Source: Macrophomina tecta
Taxonomy: Eukaryota; Ascomycota; Dothideomycetes; Botryosphaeriales; Botryosphaeriaceae
NCBI GenBank assembly: GCA_024180945.1
Contig: JAKSGN010000005.1
Span: 558,001 to 622,000 of the forward strand
Reading direction: 5' to 3'
DNA: 64,000 bases
Part shown: piece by piece, positions 11,350 to 22,813 of the stretch
Numbering within the stretch: the stretch's first letter is position 1
Layout of the letters: every line of letters begins with the position of its first letter
The notes under the pieces: generated by a model
What the model saw: only the letters and a program-made list of their open reading frames with translations
Told to the model about the DNA's origin: nothing
Database searches by the model: none
Translations under genes and position numbers: made by a program

Positions 11350-11563
11350 GACTTCCCTCAGCTGACCACCACCAACAGCACCGCAAACTCGACACACTCT
11401 GGCTTCGTTCAGCTCACGTCCACCAACAGCAGCGCCGACGCGACCGACTCGTCGGACTTCCCACAGCTTTCCAACACGAACAGTACAACAAACTCCACCT
11501 CTGGCGTGTTCCCCCAGCTTTCCTTAACGAACAGCACAACCAACTCGACATCTCTGAACTCGA
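11350..11563 (+). repeat. Degenerate ~17-residue repeats rich in Asn/Ser/Thr
   Basis: Four successive units of the form (D)F(P/V)QL-x2-TNSTxNST in the C-terminal part of the PAN glycoprotein. Many NST sequons suggest a heavily glycosylated stalk. Confidence 0.75.
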
Positions 11564-12096
11564 CCTCCACGGACGATGACTCTGCTTTCACGCTCACTCC
11601 CTTCCGCGTCGTCGACACGACCAACACACTCGCCATCAACCCTGGTATCAATGGTAATCTTTTTCTCTCCATCATCGGCGACAGCACAGACCTCTCAAAC
11701 TTCACCTCTGGCTCGTTGGCTGGCGATAGTGAGAGTAAGACCATCCTCGGCGACACCTCTCCCCGCCTCCTTCACTATTACCCCTCCGTCATGGCCTCCA
11801 CCGGTGCATCTCGTCTCCGTCTTGCCGAGTGGGACGACCTACCCAATGGTGCCAAGCTGATCACCTTGGCCCCCGTCGAAGCGGAGGGCGTCAGCATGTT
11901 GATGGCCATCGATGCTGCCGGCAACTACTTCTGGCCGTTCTTCTGCGGCATCAAGGGTCAACTGAACAAGGTGTTCCTTGTCAAGGATCCGGACGCCGGT
12001 GCTGCCGCCCTTGAAAAAGAGAATATGAAATTCACAGTCACCGGCGGTGATGCATACAGCTGTGCGCCGCTCGCCCTCGTCGTCAAAGATGCTTGA

Positions 12097-12582
12097 GCAA
12101 TCATAGGCGTACGGGCCTTGTCTGACGCAACTGACTGAGCATATGAGTAGATGTTGATGGGTCAATGGCCTTCTTATTAAACACGTGATTCTTAATCTTT
12201 AATGATATTTCTTCATTGCGAGATAAATGGTCCAGTCTCTAAAATCTCTTTCTTCTACGATGAAATACCCTCGCTTGTAGCTGGTGAACGAGTTCTGATA
12301 TTACCGCCCGTGGCTAATTGAAGCCGTCGAACAGGCTCACCTATATAAAGAAGCGCAAACCCCTTGTATCCGCATGGATTTCCTCGAAATCACCATTGGA
12401 ACTGGGTGTAATTCCAAACCTTCCATATTCCCGGCTCACTTGTATTGTACATGAGCAGCGTCTCACGAACTTGTTCGACAACCAAGACATTTGTATTTGA
12501 ATGACTCTCTAGCTACATGTCTGCCTGAAAATTTGTTGCTGGCTCTATGAAGGCATTTTGACGAAGACATTTTCAGGATGCT
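12097..12582. other. Convergent intergenic region
   Basis: Shared 3' flank of the PAN gene and the peroxidase gene. AT-rich with no open frame of note. Confidence 0.6.
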
Positions 12583-14294
12583 CTACGGTCCTGCAAATCT
12601 GTTGTAACGATCTTGCCAGACGGTGCCGTCTGAAAATGTTGCCGTGATGTCAACGGTCGTCTGCAGGTTGAAAGCCAAGTCATCGCTTAGGTTCCCCTTG
12701 AATATAGAGTACAAACCAATATCTTGATCTCTTTCGAGATTCAACTCATGCTTCACGGCCTTCGGTGCCAGTGTTCCCGTCTGGGATACCGGCACACTGA
12801 CCACGGCTTCCACACTCTCTACACTCAGAGTCGAGTTGCGAGATCGCGCAGCAGCACCTATGGCAGCCCCCACACTTATCCCCATGCCACGGCTAGAACG
12901 AGATGGTATGAAAAACAGCTCCGGTTGCAGCTCAAATGTCTGAGAAGATGCTGTGCGAACCTGGAGCTTCCCAGGAAGATTGTTGCGAGAAGCAATCCCA
13001 GCAAGGTTTATGTCAAAAACGACCGGGTAGTAAGCTGTGGCCCCCCAGAAACTACTCCCTTTCTCTTCAATAACACTTGCTGTAATGGATGCCATAGCCT
13101 TTCCGGCTTTGTCGGCGAGTGAGACCTCGAGCGTCGACGGTGCAGCATTATCTGAGGACAAATACTGCGGGGCTCGGTCAGTTGCGTGCAGACCGAGACA
13201 TCTCTATTTGGACGCTCACCCGCACTACTCCTGATAACCTCAACGTCTGGCCATTGATGATATCGAACGTGAAATTCATCGGCTTCACCGTCATCGGATG
13301 GATGACATCTGACAAAGTGACCTCGCGCGGAACGGTGTTGATCATCCTCTCAAATAGATCTCCACAGGTGCTGAAGAAGTATTCTTTTGACTGACCGAGA
13401 GCTTGCATTGTCCTGTTCTGATCGCTTTCGTACAGCCGAAGATCCGAGCGGACAGTCACGTTGTCACTGGTAACGAGAGGTCCGCCGCGCTGCCCATAGT
13501 TGCCTAGGTATTCTTTGACAATGCTGATGTCGAATTTATCCCGTGTGGAGTCCAGGTTCACGCCGCCCGCGGTGTTGTTTGGTGCTATGGCCGATTCGGG
13601 CACGACGTTGGGGAACCCGCCGTGATGGACGCGGCCGAGAGAATGCCCGCACGCTGTTAATCCAATGGCATCTTCAGCATTGAAACCAGCATTGACAAAC
13701 TCTTCCAGGGTCTCTTCCAGGCTTGTCTCGGGTTCGGGAACGCCGAACGGCCCTCCGCCCGTAGCATCGATACGGCCCGCTCGATATGGGACATGCAGAC
13801 CACCGCAGTGGCCCAGAGAAGTCACCACAGAGAGGGCTACGAGGTCGGCCACTGCAAGGACGTTAGCGCATGCCACGGCCCTCGACGGGGAAGGCTGGAT
13901 GGCTGATACTGGAAGTTTGCGCATCCACGAACGGAGCAAAGAAGGCGAAACTGTCATTGAATGCGGACCCGGAATCTTCTGCTCGGAGAGTTTCGAAGCC
14001 AATGGACGCGTCGATCCCGCCAGTGCCCTCGTCAACATGGGCCGTGACGAAATCATGGAAGGCAACTCGGAGCCACTGTGCAGAGGTCTGCCGCCCCAGC
14101 GTTTGGGCACCTGAAATGTAGTTCGTGCAGGGGTTGATGGCGTCCTTGAAACCAGATCTGAATGAGCCGTCCGTATCAACCAGCAGGTGTTCCATGCGAG
14201 AAATGAGGGCATTTGGGTAGTGCAGCGCAGCTCTGGCCGTAGGTGTGTGGCGAGTGGCAGCAAGGAGTAGATAGAAGCCCCCGAGAAACCGCAT
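12583..14294 (-). CDS. Secreted fungal haem peroxidase (class II-like), 532 residues
   Basis: Minus strand, three exons: 14294-13910, 13851-13220 and 13164-12583. The introns (58 and 55 nt) have GTATCA/GTGAGC donors, CTAAC or CTGAC branch sites and CAG acceptors; the spliced length is 1599 nt, in frame. A signal peptide (MRFLGGFYLLLAAT...) is followed by the distal haem motif QWLRVAFHDF (Arg and His), the structural GTGGIDASIG block, ADLVALSVV, and the proximal haem ligand in ACGHSLGRVHHGGFP. This is the pattern of secreted plant-peroxidase-superfamily enzymes that oxidise phenolics with H2O2. The last about 200 residues form a beta-rich extension after the peroxidase domain, longer than in a minimal peroxidase. 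I see no Trp/Mn-site evidence that would make it a ligninolytic enzyme. Confidence 0.87.
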
Positions 14295-15528
14295 TTTGGC
14301 AGATACGGCAAAACCTTCAATAGTCCCTGCCTTAATTTTCTGAAGGTTTCAGAAGAGATTTTATACCGTCCATTCAAAATGGGCTGGATGTGGCCATAAC
14401 AGGGGTAGCCACAGGTATTTTGCTGACATGCATTGGCCTCCCCCGATCGTGGCGCTTCCGATGCCGCATTTGGGGCTGCTCCGCAATGCTTGAGCAGCCT
14501 AATCGTCTTTTGCCGAGAGGCTTGGGGCCTGAAAAAGCCAGGGACATTGCAGCAAGTCGCGCTTCGCATCCCGGCCAAAGCCACTCAGCACGCCCTTCTT
14601 CATCACTGGACGCCCGCATAGAACATGTAAGGTGTAGGGATACATGCGATCTGAAGCACCGCCCCACAGCAAGGCTCTACCAGAGCTTCAGCTGATGCAT
14701 GCCTGACCCCGCCTATGCAACCCTTGTTCCCCGCTGCCAGCCGAAGCGCTTTGCACCTGCTCCACAGCATGCACGATTTTGATTCGCTGAGCCATATGCG
14801 AAAAATTAATGCCACAGGGGTCTCTCTCGCGGAAATCAACATTTTTCCAATGTTTCAATTTAACGGTACTGATAACTTCATGGAAGACACTCGCTATGAT
14901 CAAAGCCCGTGAAGATTGAGTAGTAAAGCAATTCCCCTCTTTGGAGCGATGACAGAAGGGCCGCGGATAGCAATGAAAGAGTGATGAAAGTGGACACTAG
15001 AAACGATGAAGCTACAGTTGCTCACTGCGGCAGCAACGTTGCCGAGGTGGCGACAAATCACACGACGACACCATTCTGAAGCAGCCGCAGCAAGACCATG
15101 CCTCCTGGTGCGTGAGGCCGCTGGCATCGCTCTGCGCATCAGCAAAGCGGTAGCAAGCAACGGAGGCTCTTGTTGCGACGCCGCTACCGCTACCGCGGCC
15201 ATGAGCCTCTAGTAGCGGCGAAAAAGGTCGGTGGAGGCGAAAGCTAGTCCTGGCGACACGGCGTAGGCATTGAAATTGATGGGAGCCCATTTTCAGTGAG
15301 GCGCACGACGCACGATCATCGTCCATCAGTCTGCACCTGGTGAATAGAAGAAATGCATACATATATGCAAAGGCCAGCAAGTACCAGTGGAATTGTTTAG
15401 ATTGCAGCACTGCGATTAAGTCTAAAGATGGAAATAACTGATAAAGCTGAGAATGACAAATCTACTCCTTAAATCCCGCAGAGCACCGCGTTGCCGCATA
15501 TACCACAATATTAGCAACGGAGCGATAC
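14295..15528. other. Intergenic, peroxidase promoter side
   Basis: About 1.2 kb upstream of the peroxidase and downstream of the next minus-strand gene. Open frames here are short and overlap on both strands. I find no supported gene. Confidence 0.5.
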
Positions 15529-16038
15529 TCAAGCGGTCTTGAGCCAGCACATGGCGCTGCTGAGCTCATCATTCTGCGACCCTGTGTAGCCCCAAGTGCC
15601 GCCGATCTTCAGGTTGGTGTGGTCAGAGTCAAACCACTGGTTCGCACCCTGGCAGTTGTCGTGCCTAATGCTGTCGTCAGAAACGAAGAATACTTGAAAC
15701 TCCCCCACAAGTATGAGAACTTACTCGTAGAAGCGGCAGTTGTAGAGTCCTAGCTTGAAGGAGCTGACTCTGTCCTTGACAGCGGTTGGGAGTTGCTCTG
15801 AGTGTTGTTACTTCCAAAGGGTCTGAAAAGCTCCGCCAATATATTGATGCTTACCGCATTTGCCAACACTGGCGATAGAAAGGTCAGCCCACGCTCCGCT
15901 GTAGTCACTGTTTACCCAGAACCTGATGGCTGAGAGGCTCTGGCGAGCCTCGAGCTCAGGTTCCGGAAGAGGGGAAGCAGCGGCCAGCGGAGCGCTGATA
16001 GCCAGAATGGCGCAGATGATAGTCTGAAAAGAAGGCAT
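15529..16038 (-). CDS. Small secreted Cys-containing protein, 130 residues
   Basis: Minus strand, three exons: 16038-15855, 15797-15725 and 15664-15529, with introns of 57 and 60 nt (GTAAGC/GTAAGT donors, CTCAG/ATTAG acceptors). Spliced length is 393 nt, in frame. A signal peptide (MPSFQTIICAILAISAPLAAA) is followed by a short acidic propeptide ending in EARQ. The mature part holds four Cys and segments such as RFWVNSDYSGAW, YNCRFYEHDNCQGANQW and IGGTWGYTGSQND. The aromatic-x-glycine spacing recalls beta/gamma-crystallin-like folds, but this is weak inference. A TATAAAA lies about 110 bp upstream. Candidate roles: effector-like or wall-associated secreted protein. Confidence 0.8.
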
Positions 16039-16150
16039 TTTGGAATTGAGTGGAACTTGGCGGTGTTCGGAATACGAAGATGTGTGTGTGTCGTTGTCTT
16101 CGCTGTTGAGGCTGTGGTGCTGTTCATCGAGATGGACGGGGTGCTGCTCG

Positions 16151-16157
16151 TTTTATA
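16151..16157 (-). promoter_or_regulatory. TATA box of the 130-residue secreted protein gene
   Basis: TATAAAA on the minus strand about 113 bp before the ATG at 16038. Confidence 0.6.
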
Positions 16158-17180
16158 CATCTTCTCCGGTCTGTGTATCTGCGCTCCCAGAATACAGTAG
16201 TAGTTGGACGAACTCCCATTCGAGAGTCAACCCCCTCCAGGCCATTCTACTCCGTGAGCGGCTCGCCGCGGGCTCTTGGCCACCATCACCTCCATCGAGC
16301 TGCTATCGATTTAGTACGCAAGTGCCTGCCTACAGACCGCTCATGCCCTGAAACCAATATTCTGATCCTACGCAACCAGACTAAGCGGGGTTTGGGCTGT
16401 CCTAAGGCTTGGCATGCGAGGTCCGCCCAGCCGTTCTTCGGCCTCGGTCTACAAGTCATTTCGTAAACACGCGATCTACTACTCATCCCGCTAGTATAAG
16501 GGTTCTCAACGTTAAAGTGATGGTGGACTCTCCGTCACCGCTCTCCGCCAAGGGTCTTGGTAATGGCTACTTTGGGTTCATTCGTCGTATACATATACGT
16601 CCTGCGATCCGAGGGATACCGAGTACGAGTCACGGGCTTGGCACCACCGACTCATTACGTGCTTGGCGAACACCACATCTAACAAAGGCAGTTAGAGATA
16701 GGCTTGTATTTGCTCTAGCCACGTGAATATCTCCGTGGGGTCTTGCTTAGAATTATGCTTAAGTCAAGCTTAATCTGTAGGCATCGTCTACCAGTCAGAC
16801 CTGTTAACAACGCCCCCAGTCACACAGCGGCGTCTTACTGTTTCCCAATGCCGAAGTGAGCTTCGACGTCAAAGTGGAAATACTCGATGAGAATTTGGCA
16901 TGTGCTGATTATGTATCAGCAGTGTGGAAGGACGGATTGATGAGATAGAATCGAAATTAGGGTCAGTGTGGGGTTGACTCAAAGCTTTGACCCCGATGGT
17001 CTACCTACGTGAGTGACAGCAACGCCAAGCGCAGTTACAGCTCAATTGGGTATAATTCGGTTGCCCAGGAATAGAATGCCAACCCTAAACTCATGGGATG
17101 ATGGTTCACGTCAATGTTGTCGACTCTGACCGCTTGGAGAGCAGTGTCGGCTCTGGAACACCCTATCAATCATATCAGGG
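16158..17180. other. Divergent upstream region between two small secreted protein genes
   Basis: About 1 kb with no supported gene. It separates two oppositely transcribed secreted-protein genes and must contain both promoters. Segment 16480-16740 is locally AT-richer. Confidence 0.5.
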
Positions 17181-17188
17181 TATAAAAG
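17181..17188 (+). promoter_or_regulatory. TATA box of the 170-residue secreted protein gene
   Basis: TATAAAAG about 108 bp before the ATG at 17289. Confidence 0.65.
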
Positions 17189-17288
17189 GTCCTGTTCAGG
17201 CACTTTAGCATCTATCGCATCGTCGCCGAATCATTCAATCTTCCTCGCCACAGCCTGTGCATCCAGCAAGTTCACCTCTCAAACCAAA

Positions 17289-17801
17289 ATGCTCGCTCCA
17301 AAACTCGCCACCATGCTGCTGTCTTTGGGCACTGCAGCGGCGGCTGCTGCAGTCGAAACCTCGCAACTTCCGAAGCTGCCCGAGTACAACCTCTCGATCC
17401 TCGATACCGCTTCCAAAGAAATCATCTTCAATACTATCTTGGAGGAGCTTGACGCTGCCTTCCCCGGCCTCCCTCTGGCCTGCTCCCTGGCTGCGGAGGA
17501 TGTTGAGAAACGTCAGGTCCACGGCGAGACCGAGCACCGCCGTGTTCTTGCTGAGGCCGAAGCGAAGCACCAAGCACAGCTTGGCGACTGCTCCACTTCG
17601 TCCAACCCCACCACGTGCCGTATTTGCGTGGGCACTGTTGGCTTGGCATATACTTCTGCGATTGGCGCATGTAGTGCAGCTGCCATGGGCGCTGAGGTGG
17701 AGACGGCCGGTGTCTGGTCAATTCCTGTCTGGACAGCATATACTTCTTGTTGTGGAGGCGCTCTGTCGATCGCTACTGCTGGCTGGTCGAAATGTTATTA
17801 A
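17289..17801 (+). CDS. Small secreted Cys-rich protein with Kex2 propeptide site, 170 residues
   Basis: Single exon; the start has a good context (CCAAAATG). A signal peptide (residues 1 to about 21, Ala-rich) is followed by a propeptide and then a dibasic EKR-Q site at residues 73-76. Cleavage there would release a C-terminal chain of about 95 residues. That chain has a charged helix (GETEHRRVLAEAEAKHQAQ) and then a Cys-rich domain with seven Cys (101, 110, 113, 128, 154, 155, 169) in a Gly/Ala/Trp-rich context (CRICVGTVGLAY..., TSCCGGALS...). I do not recognise the family. It could be an effector, an antimicrobial peptide or a structural wall peptide; no function is assigned. Confidence 0.75.
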   Translation: MLAPKLATMLLSLGTAAAAAAVETSQLPKLPEYNLSILDTASKEIIFNTILEELDAAFPGLPLACSLAAEDVEKRQVHGETEHRRVLAEAEAKHQAQLGDCSTSSNPTTCRICVGTVGLAYTSAIGACSAAAMGAEVETAGVWSIPVWTAYTSCCGGALSIATAGWSKCY

Positions 17802-18443
17802 CAGTCACGCTGAGAAGGGCTTCACAGAGCATCGAAGCCGAAGGCAGTTGCTGAGCGCCGGTAATATCGATTGGATTAGTGGGGCGGTATAATGTGGCAC
17901 TGCCTTGTTGCCAGTCTTGTATCTCTTGTATCTCCTGCATTTGCACCAATATACTGTGCCTTAATGTATTTATCTACCAGCTTGAGGACCTTTGACAACA
18001 GGGCACGGGCTCGCTTAAACTACTTGTGCATTCTACTGAACCTGTGCGGGAGCGCCCCTGACTTGAGGGGCATATTCTCGGATTGTGCACCATCCCGAGG
18101 TAAAATACGGTCGGCTGAACTTGGCTAGCGGCAAGCCACATCGGCGGTCAGATACTTATTTGCTGCAAGCGCGCTCATAGCCGGCTATTTTACGGCCCAA
18201 GATACGCGTGGGCCTCCTTACCACGGAGGGTCCGCCACAGCTGCCACCGGACGGAATATGAAGCGGATGCTGATTGCTCACACCTCCTCCCTCTGTTGAG
18301 CGCTACTCGCGCAAGAATGGTACTGTCGAGACGAGGTATGAAGACTTTTACTGCTCTTTTGGAAGGGTGAAAGACAATTTAATCTACCTTGGGCTTTTTG
18401 GACTCGGTTTGGCCACCGGGCACCAAATCACGATCAACATGAT
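17802..18443. other. Convergent intergenic region
   Basis: About 640 bp between the 3' ends of the 170-residue secreted protein gene and the dehydrogenase-propeller gene. No gene seen. Confidence 0.55.
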
Positions 18444-20422
18444 CTATCGAACCAAATCAAGCCCACTAAATGCACAATTCTTATCTTCATAGACCTTCTC
18501 TTTTTCACATTGCGGACCGCATCTCCAAATCGTCCCGCCAATGTCCGCCACGTAGTACGAGCCCGTGGTGACATCGACCTTCAGCCCAATAGCCTCGTCG
18601 AAATTCTGCGCAATGATTTCGTGCTCGGAGTCTCCACGAATGCCGTCGGGCGAAGGCCCTACTCTGAGCTTGTTCAGAGTGTTGCCGAACGGCACTTCTC
18701 CACGGTCAGTCCAGAACAGACAGCCCGACGCTTCATCGTATTCGAGATCCACCGGCTCCGGTAACCCTTCCAGGAGACACCTGACATCAGTCCTCGTTGC
18801 TGCAGTGCCACCGGGCGGCATCGCGATATCAGCGCAGAAGATGCGACCCTCCCCGCCCTTGGAGGCGCCCTTCTGCGTCCAGAAGAACTTTCCAAGGTTT
18901 GGAGAGACGGCAATTCCGACACACCATCTCATATGGTCTGCGCGATGCTCCTTGTTTTCTGGATCACCAGTTTGGATGACGGTCTCCAACTCGCTGCCGT
19001 CAAGGTTGCAGCGGTGTACCCTCAGGCCCTCCCGGTCGGAGATGTAGAGCTTGTCGGATGCGGGATCAAGGGCGATCTGTTTCGGAGTGTGGATGCGGCC
19101 GGGCGGAACAACCATTTTGACGTCTGAGCCATCTCTTTTCGAGGACATGATGTGGCCATCGTCGGCGGACGGATTGCCCATGTTGGTCCAGAAGAGGCGT
19201 TGACTGGGCGCGTGCAGGATGACGCCATCGGGGAGTCGTTGCCCCGACACCAGCGTCTTCCCGGTCTTGCCATCGGGAGAAATCTCGAGAACGCGCCCGC
19301 GGGATGAGATTTCGGCGTAGCTCTTTACACCATTCAAAGGTTGGGACAATCCGAGATCAAGCACGAGGATGCCTGGACGGTCGGATTTGCTGGCGGCTGT
19401 GGTGTCATGCGCATGCTGGTAAAAGCCGCCCTTCGAGCACTTCACGCCCAATTTCCCTTGAGAGACGTAATTTCTTTTCAAGTACTCCAGGTGCGAGGAG
19501 GGGAGACCACGCTCCCTGATGTAGTGCTCTTCGATGAACGCTACGGTGTCCAAGCCAACATCTGGTGGGGTTTAGTTCGTTAGCCATTTTCCTCGGCATA
19601 CAGCGCGGGGAGGCTCACCATCCATCATCCCACACGGCCCTTCCGGCGTTGCATACATGGTTTTCCACACCTCGTCTAGCTGGGTCGGCGTCGAGACGCC
19701 TTCGTCCAGGATCATCATGAACTCGCGCTTGATCGCCGCCCACACTCTGTTGAAGATGAAGCCGGTTGACTCCCTCATCGCGACAAAAGGCTTCAAACCG
19801 GCTTCCTTGTGCCGCTCGACCAGGAAAGGGAAAATTGCCGGCTCGGTATGGCCGTCAGTCATCAGCTCGACCAGGCGGTTGTTCGGAGGCATCATGTAGT
19901 GCGTATTTAGTATTCGCTTTTTGGTGGCATCTGACACTTTGTCAAGCATCTCGCTTGACTTGTACGACGAGGAGTTGGAGCATAGGATTGCATCTTCCGG
20001 CGCGTGCGTCTCGAGATCGGCGAAAGTGTCGATCTTGATGGGCAGCCTCTCGGGCACAGCCTCGAAAACTAGCCAGGCATTCGCCACGGTGCGGGGGAGA
20101 TCTTCGAACGCAAACACGGATCCGGGATTCTCGCAGCCGGTTACTTGAGCATACGAGACGACATTGTCTCGAACATACGCAAGTGCATCTTCTCGTTGCT
20201 GGGGACTTGGGTCGCGGATGTGGACAGTGTAGCCCGCAGAAGCCCAGCAGCATGCTTTGAGCTGTCAATTGGCTGTGAATTCCGCACAAAGCAGTGGTAT
20301 GGCTTACCAATACGGCGGCCGAGTACCCCTCCACCCAGGATGGCCACCGGTCTTGATTCGTACGAGTCAGGCGCACTCCAGGTCGTTGACATGTTGGAGG
20401 AATGAGGGATTGGAGGAGACAA
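18444..20422 (-). CDS. 3-hydroxyacyl-CoA dehydrogenase fused to a YWTD/SMP-30-like beta-propeller, 622 residues
   Basis: Minus strand, three exons: 20422-20308, 20254-19619 and 19561-18444, with introns of 53 and 57 nt carrying TTGAC and CTAAC branch sites. Spliced length is 1869 nt, in frame. Residues 26-310 are a 3-hydroxyacyl-CoA dehydrogenase: Rossmann motif AILGGGVLG (30-35), the catalytic-His block LNTHYMMPPN, and a C-terminal helical domain (ESTGFIFNRVWAAIKRE). From about residue 330 a propeller of LDLR class B/SMP-30 type follows, with repeats such as RLFWTNMG, KLYISDREG, KFFWTQKG and CLFWTDRGE. The propeller continues the same exon frame, so the fusion is not an annotation artefact within this sequence. 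The two parts suggest oxidation of a hydroxyacyl substrate coupled to a lactonase or binding role (inference). No signal peptide, so cytosolic or peroxisomal. Confidence 0.85.
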
Positions 20423-21332
20423 AGGAAAATGTTGCCAGAAATTGGTTCTGCAGTCGTTGAGTACCAGACATTGAGGGCAGGTCTGAGCATGATATACTCT
20501 CGAGATGGACGATGGCCGAAACTGAGTGGGCCGAGGGCTGCTTCGCTGAACCTTGGCTACTCATTTTCGATGATGGATAAGCAGGCCCATTACTCGGGCC
20601 GATGTGTATAAGCGTCGGGCGAGCAGCAGGTCGGACCCGAGTCCGCGGTGTTTGGTAGATCTCTAGACCGCCACTCAGGCGAAGTGGGTTGGCGCTAGTA
20701 CAGTCAGCGTCGCCTGGCTTATGCGGCATGCAGTAGTCACAGACGGAGACAACCGGGCATGTACAACCCGCCGTTGGCAAGTGGGTAAAGCGGAAGGGTG
20801 GCAAAGTGTAGCTCCTGCGGCTCATACGAAATACTTCCCCCTTCCCACGGTGGAATGGTAGGTTCATCGGCAGCCCTCGATCCTTGCATCGTCGGGCGTT
20901 TCACTTCTGTGTTATCTTCATTCAATTGCCGCCAAAATCGTGGAGAGTTGAAGGAAGAACAGCTGTCGATCGCAGACTGAAAGGCTTCTCAAAATGCGGA
21001 CATTTGGTCGTAGCGGCCGGAACTATTCAATTTTTCATTGTTCTTCCGATGTCTGCGTTGTCTGCGGGTATACTTATTGGATCCGCAATTGTGCGTCAGA
21101 TATGATGATTCTACAAATTGTCTTTCCATTGGACTGTCTATAAATGACTAAGATATACCATTCTATGCAAGATCTCGCCTGAATGCAATATATAAACACA
21201 TTCTCCGTGGACGACGAGTTAAGCCATGGTGGAAAACGCCGATCATGCTAAATTTTTCAAGAAAACCAAGAACCCAGTGCTGTCCCGCTCCCCTTTGCCC
21301 ACCCACGGCCCTTCCATCAAACTCCTCCGTGC
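20423..21332. other. Intergenic region
   Basis: About 0.9 kb containing the promoter of the fusion dehydrogenase and the 3' flank of the b5-reductase gene. Short open frames on both strands are not supported by motifs. The 21110-21250 part is AT-rich. Confidence 0.5.
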
Positions 21333-22813
21333 TTAGAAAGTAAAGACCTGGTCAGCCATCTTGCTTACTGCCCCCGGTGCCTGGAAGCCCAGCTGCACCA
21401 GACTGCCCTTGGCCGCCTTGACCATGCCCGGCGGGCCGCAAAGCAGGACCTTGGAGCCGTTTTCCGGCGCGGGCAGCCTCTCCGCCATCAATTCCTTGGT
21501 CACGTATCCGCTGCCAAACAGCCAGTTCTCGGAGGGGTGGTCCAGCAGGTACCAGACCTTGAAATTGCTCGGGTACAGGCGGGCGAACCTGTCAAGCTCG
21601 TCGCGCAGCAGAATGTCCTCCTCGCTCCGGTTGGCGTAGATCAGGCTGACCTCGGTCAGGTCGGCGGGGTCCTCGCAGATGGCGCGGATGAGCTGGTACA
21701 TCGGAGTGATGCCGGTGCCGCCGGCGACCATGCCGATGCGCGTGGCCCAGCCCTTGCGGTAGCGCATGGCGCCCTTGGGTCCACGGAACTCGACCTGGTC
21801 GCCGACGCGCAGGTTCGCGAGGCACTGCCCGGTGAGCAGGCCGTCCGGGTAGATCTTGATGACCAGCTCGAGCTTGCCCGGGTCGCTGTTGTTCGAGGTC
21901 GGGGTGTAGCTGCGCGAGACGACCTGGCCGTCGGGAGTGCTGCCGCGGATGGTGACGTGCTGGCCGATGGGGAGGCCGAGGACGGTGGTGGGACTGGGGA
22001 GGGCGAAGGTGTAGCGGACGGTGTTGGGGGAGATCTGGTCGATCTTGATGAGCGGCAGCTTCTTGTACTCCTGCGGTGCGAGGAAGCCGGTGACTTGGCG
22101 GGTGGGAGCGGCGCTGGCGGCCTTGAAGTGCGCAGGGTAGCGGGTGAAGCCACTGGTGATGGCGAAGAGCTTGGACACGCGCTGGACGGTGCAGGTGCCG
22201 ACGACCAGGAAGGCGGCGGTGCTGAGGAGAACTCCGGTCCAGAAGTCGTTGGGCCCGGCGCGGGAGGCGAGGCTGGGCAGACGGCGCATGAGCGGGTGGT
22301 TCATTGCCCGGGTGGTGGCAGCAACGCGGGCGCCGACGGCGACGAGGGCAGCGAGAACAGCGGCGCTGAGGTAGACGCCCTTCCCGCCGCTGGGCTTGGC
22401 TGGAGCGGGCGCGGGCGCGCGGCTGACCACGCGGACAGCCTTCTTTGGCCTGTTGGCTTTGGCTTCCTCCGCGTTGAGCACGCCGACGAGCATTGGCTGG
22501 AGCAGTTCGCGCGCGTCCTCTGAGTGGCCGGCGTCTTCGAACGCCACCGTTGCGTCCGTGCCGGCCACCTCTGCTATCGCGTCCGCGCCGCCGGGATGAT
22601 CTTGGAAGTAGTTTGTGACATCGTACACTGCGCGGCCGTCAGGACTCAGCTCTCGTCAAGACTGGAAGCGCAGGGCAGCCTACCTTTGCCGTGGACGACA
22701 ATCCACATGTCATGTTTTTCCCTGTGGGCGGCCACTTCTTTCAAGCTGTAGACCGGGACCTCGACATCGGGCTTCCACTGCGCCCCGGGCTCGGTTCTTG
22801 CTTCTGTCGACAT
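21333..22813 (-). CDS. Cytochrome b5 / NADH-cytochrome b5 reductase fusion, 474 residues
   Basis: Minus strand, two exons (22813-22684 and 22627-21333) with a 56-nt intron inside the haem-binding domain. Residues 20-95 are cytochrome b5: the haem ligands are His54 in DHPGG and His78 in DAGHSEDA. A linker with two hydrophobic segments (about 120-170) likely anchors it in a membrane. The C-terminal 240 residues are a b5-reductase-type flavoprotein: FAD site RSYTPTS, NADH site VAGGTGITPMYQ, and CGPPGM near the end. It can pass electrons from NADH through FAD to the b5 haem in one chain. An in-frame ATG at 22903 would add 30 residues; the start at 22813 is preferred because it begins just before the conserved domain. 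It is divergent from the P450 gene at 23509, a candidate electron acceptor. Confidence 0.87.

Larger units (their letters stand above)
4345..12096 (+). pseudogene. Large secreted PAN/Apple-domain glycoprotein gene, disrupted by a hAT transposon
   Basis: Exons 4345-4550, 4598-4912 and 4968 onward; introns are 47 and 55 nt. The frame runs to 7353, is interrupted by the hAT element, and resumes in the same frame after the second target duplication (10222-12096). Without the element and one duplication the coding length is 4782 nt (1593 residues). A signal peptide is followed by three Cys-rich PAN-like modules (CWDNAS..., CQHGAS..., CPASNG...), each with a DYAGGD...C...C..C pattern. Then come two beta-rich regions, possibly the fungal DUF7029/DUF7223 type (from memory, needs checking), separated by a KRW site and a Lys/Val helix. 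After the insertion come a fourth PAN module, another beta domain, and a Ser/Thr/Asn-rich stretch with many N-glycosylation sites. As it stands the 5' part reads about 42 codons into the transposon and stops at 7479. Probable role: adhesive wall or secreted glycoprotein (inference). Confidence 0.85.

Noticed and set aside
21537..22523. 328-codon plus-strand frame
   Set aside because: Antisense to the b5/b5-reductase gene; Gly/Ala/Val/Asp-rich, low complexity, no domain.
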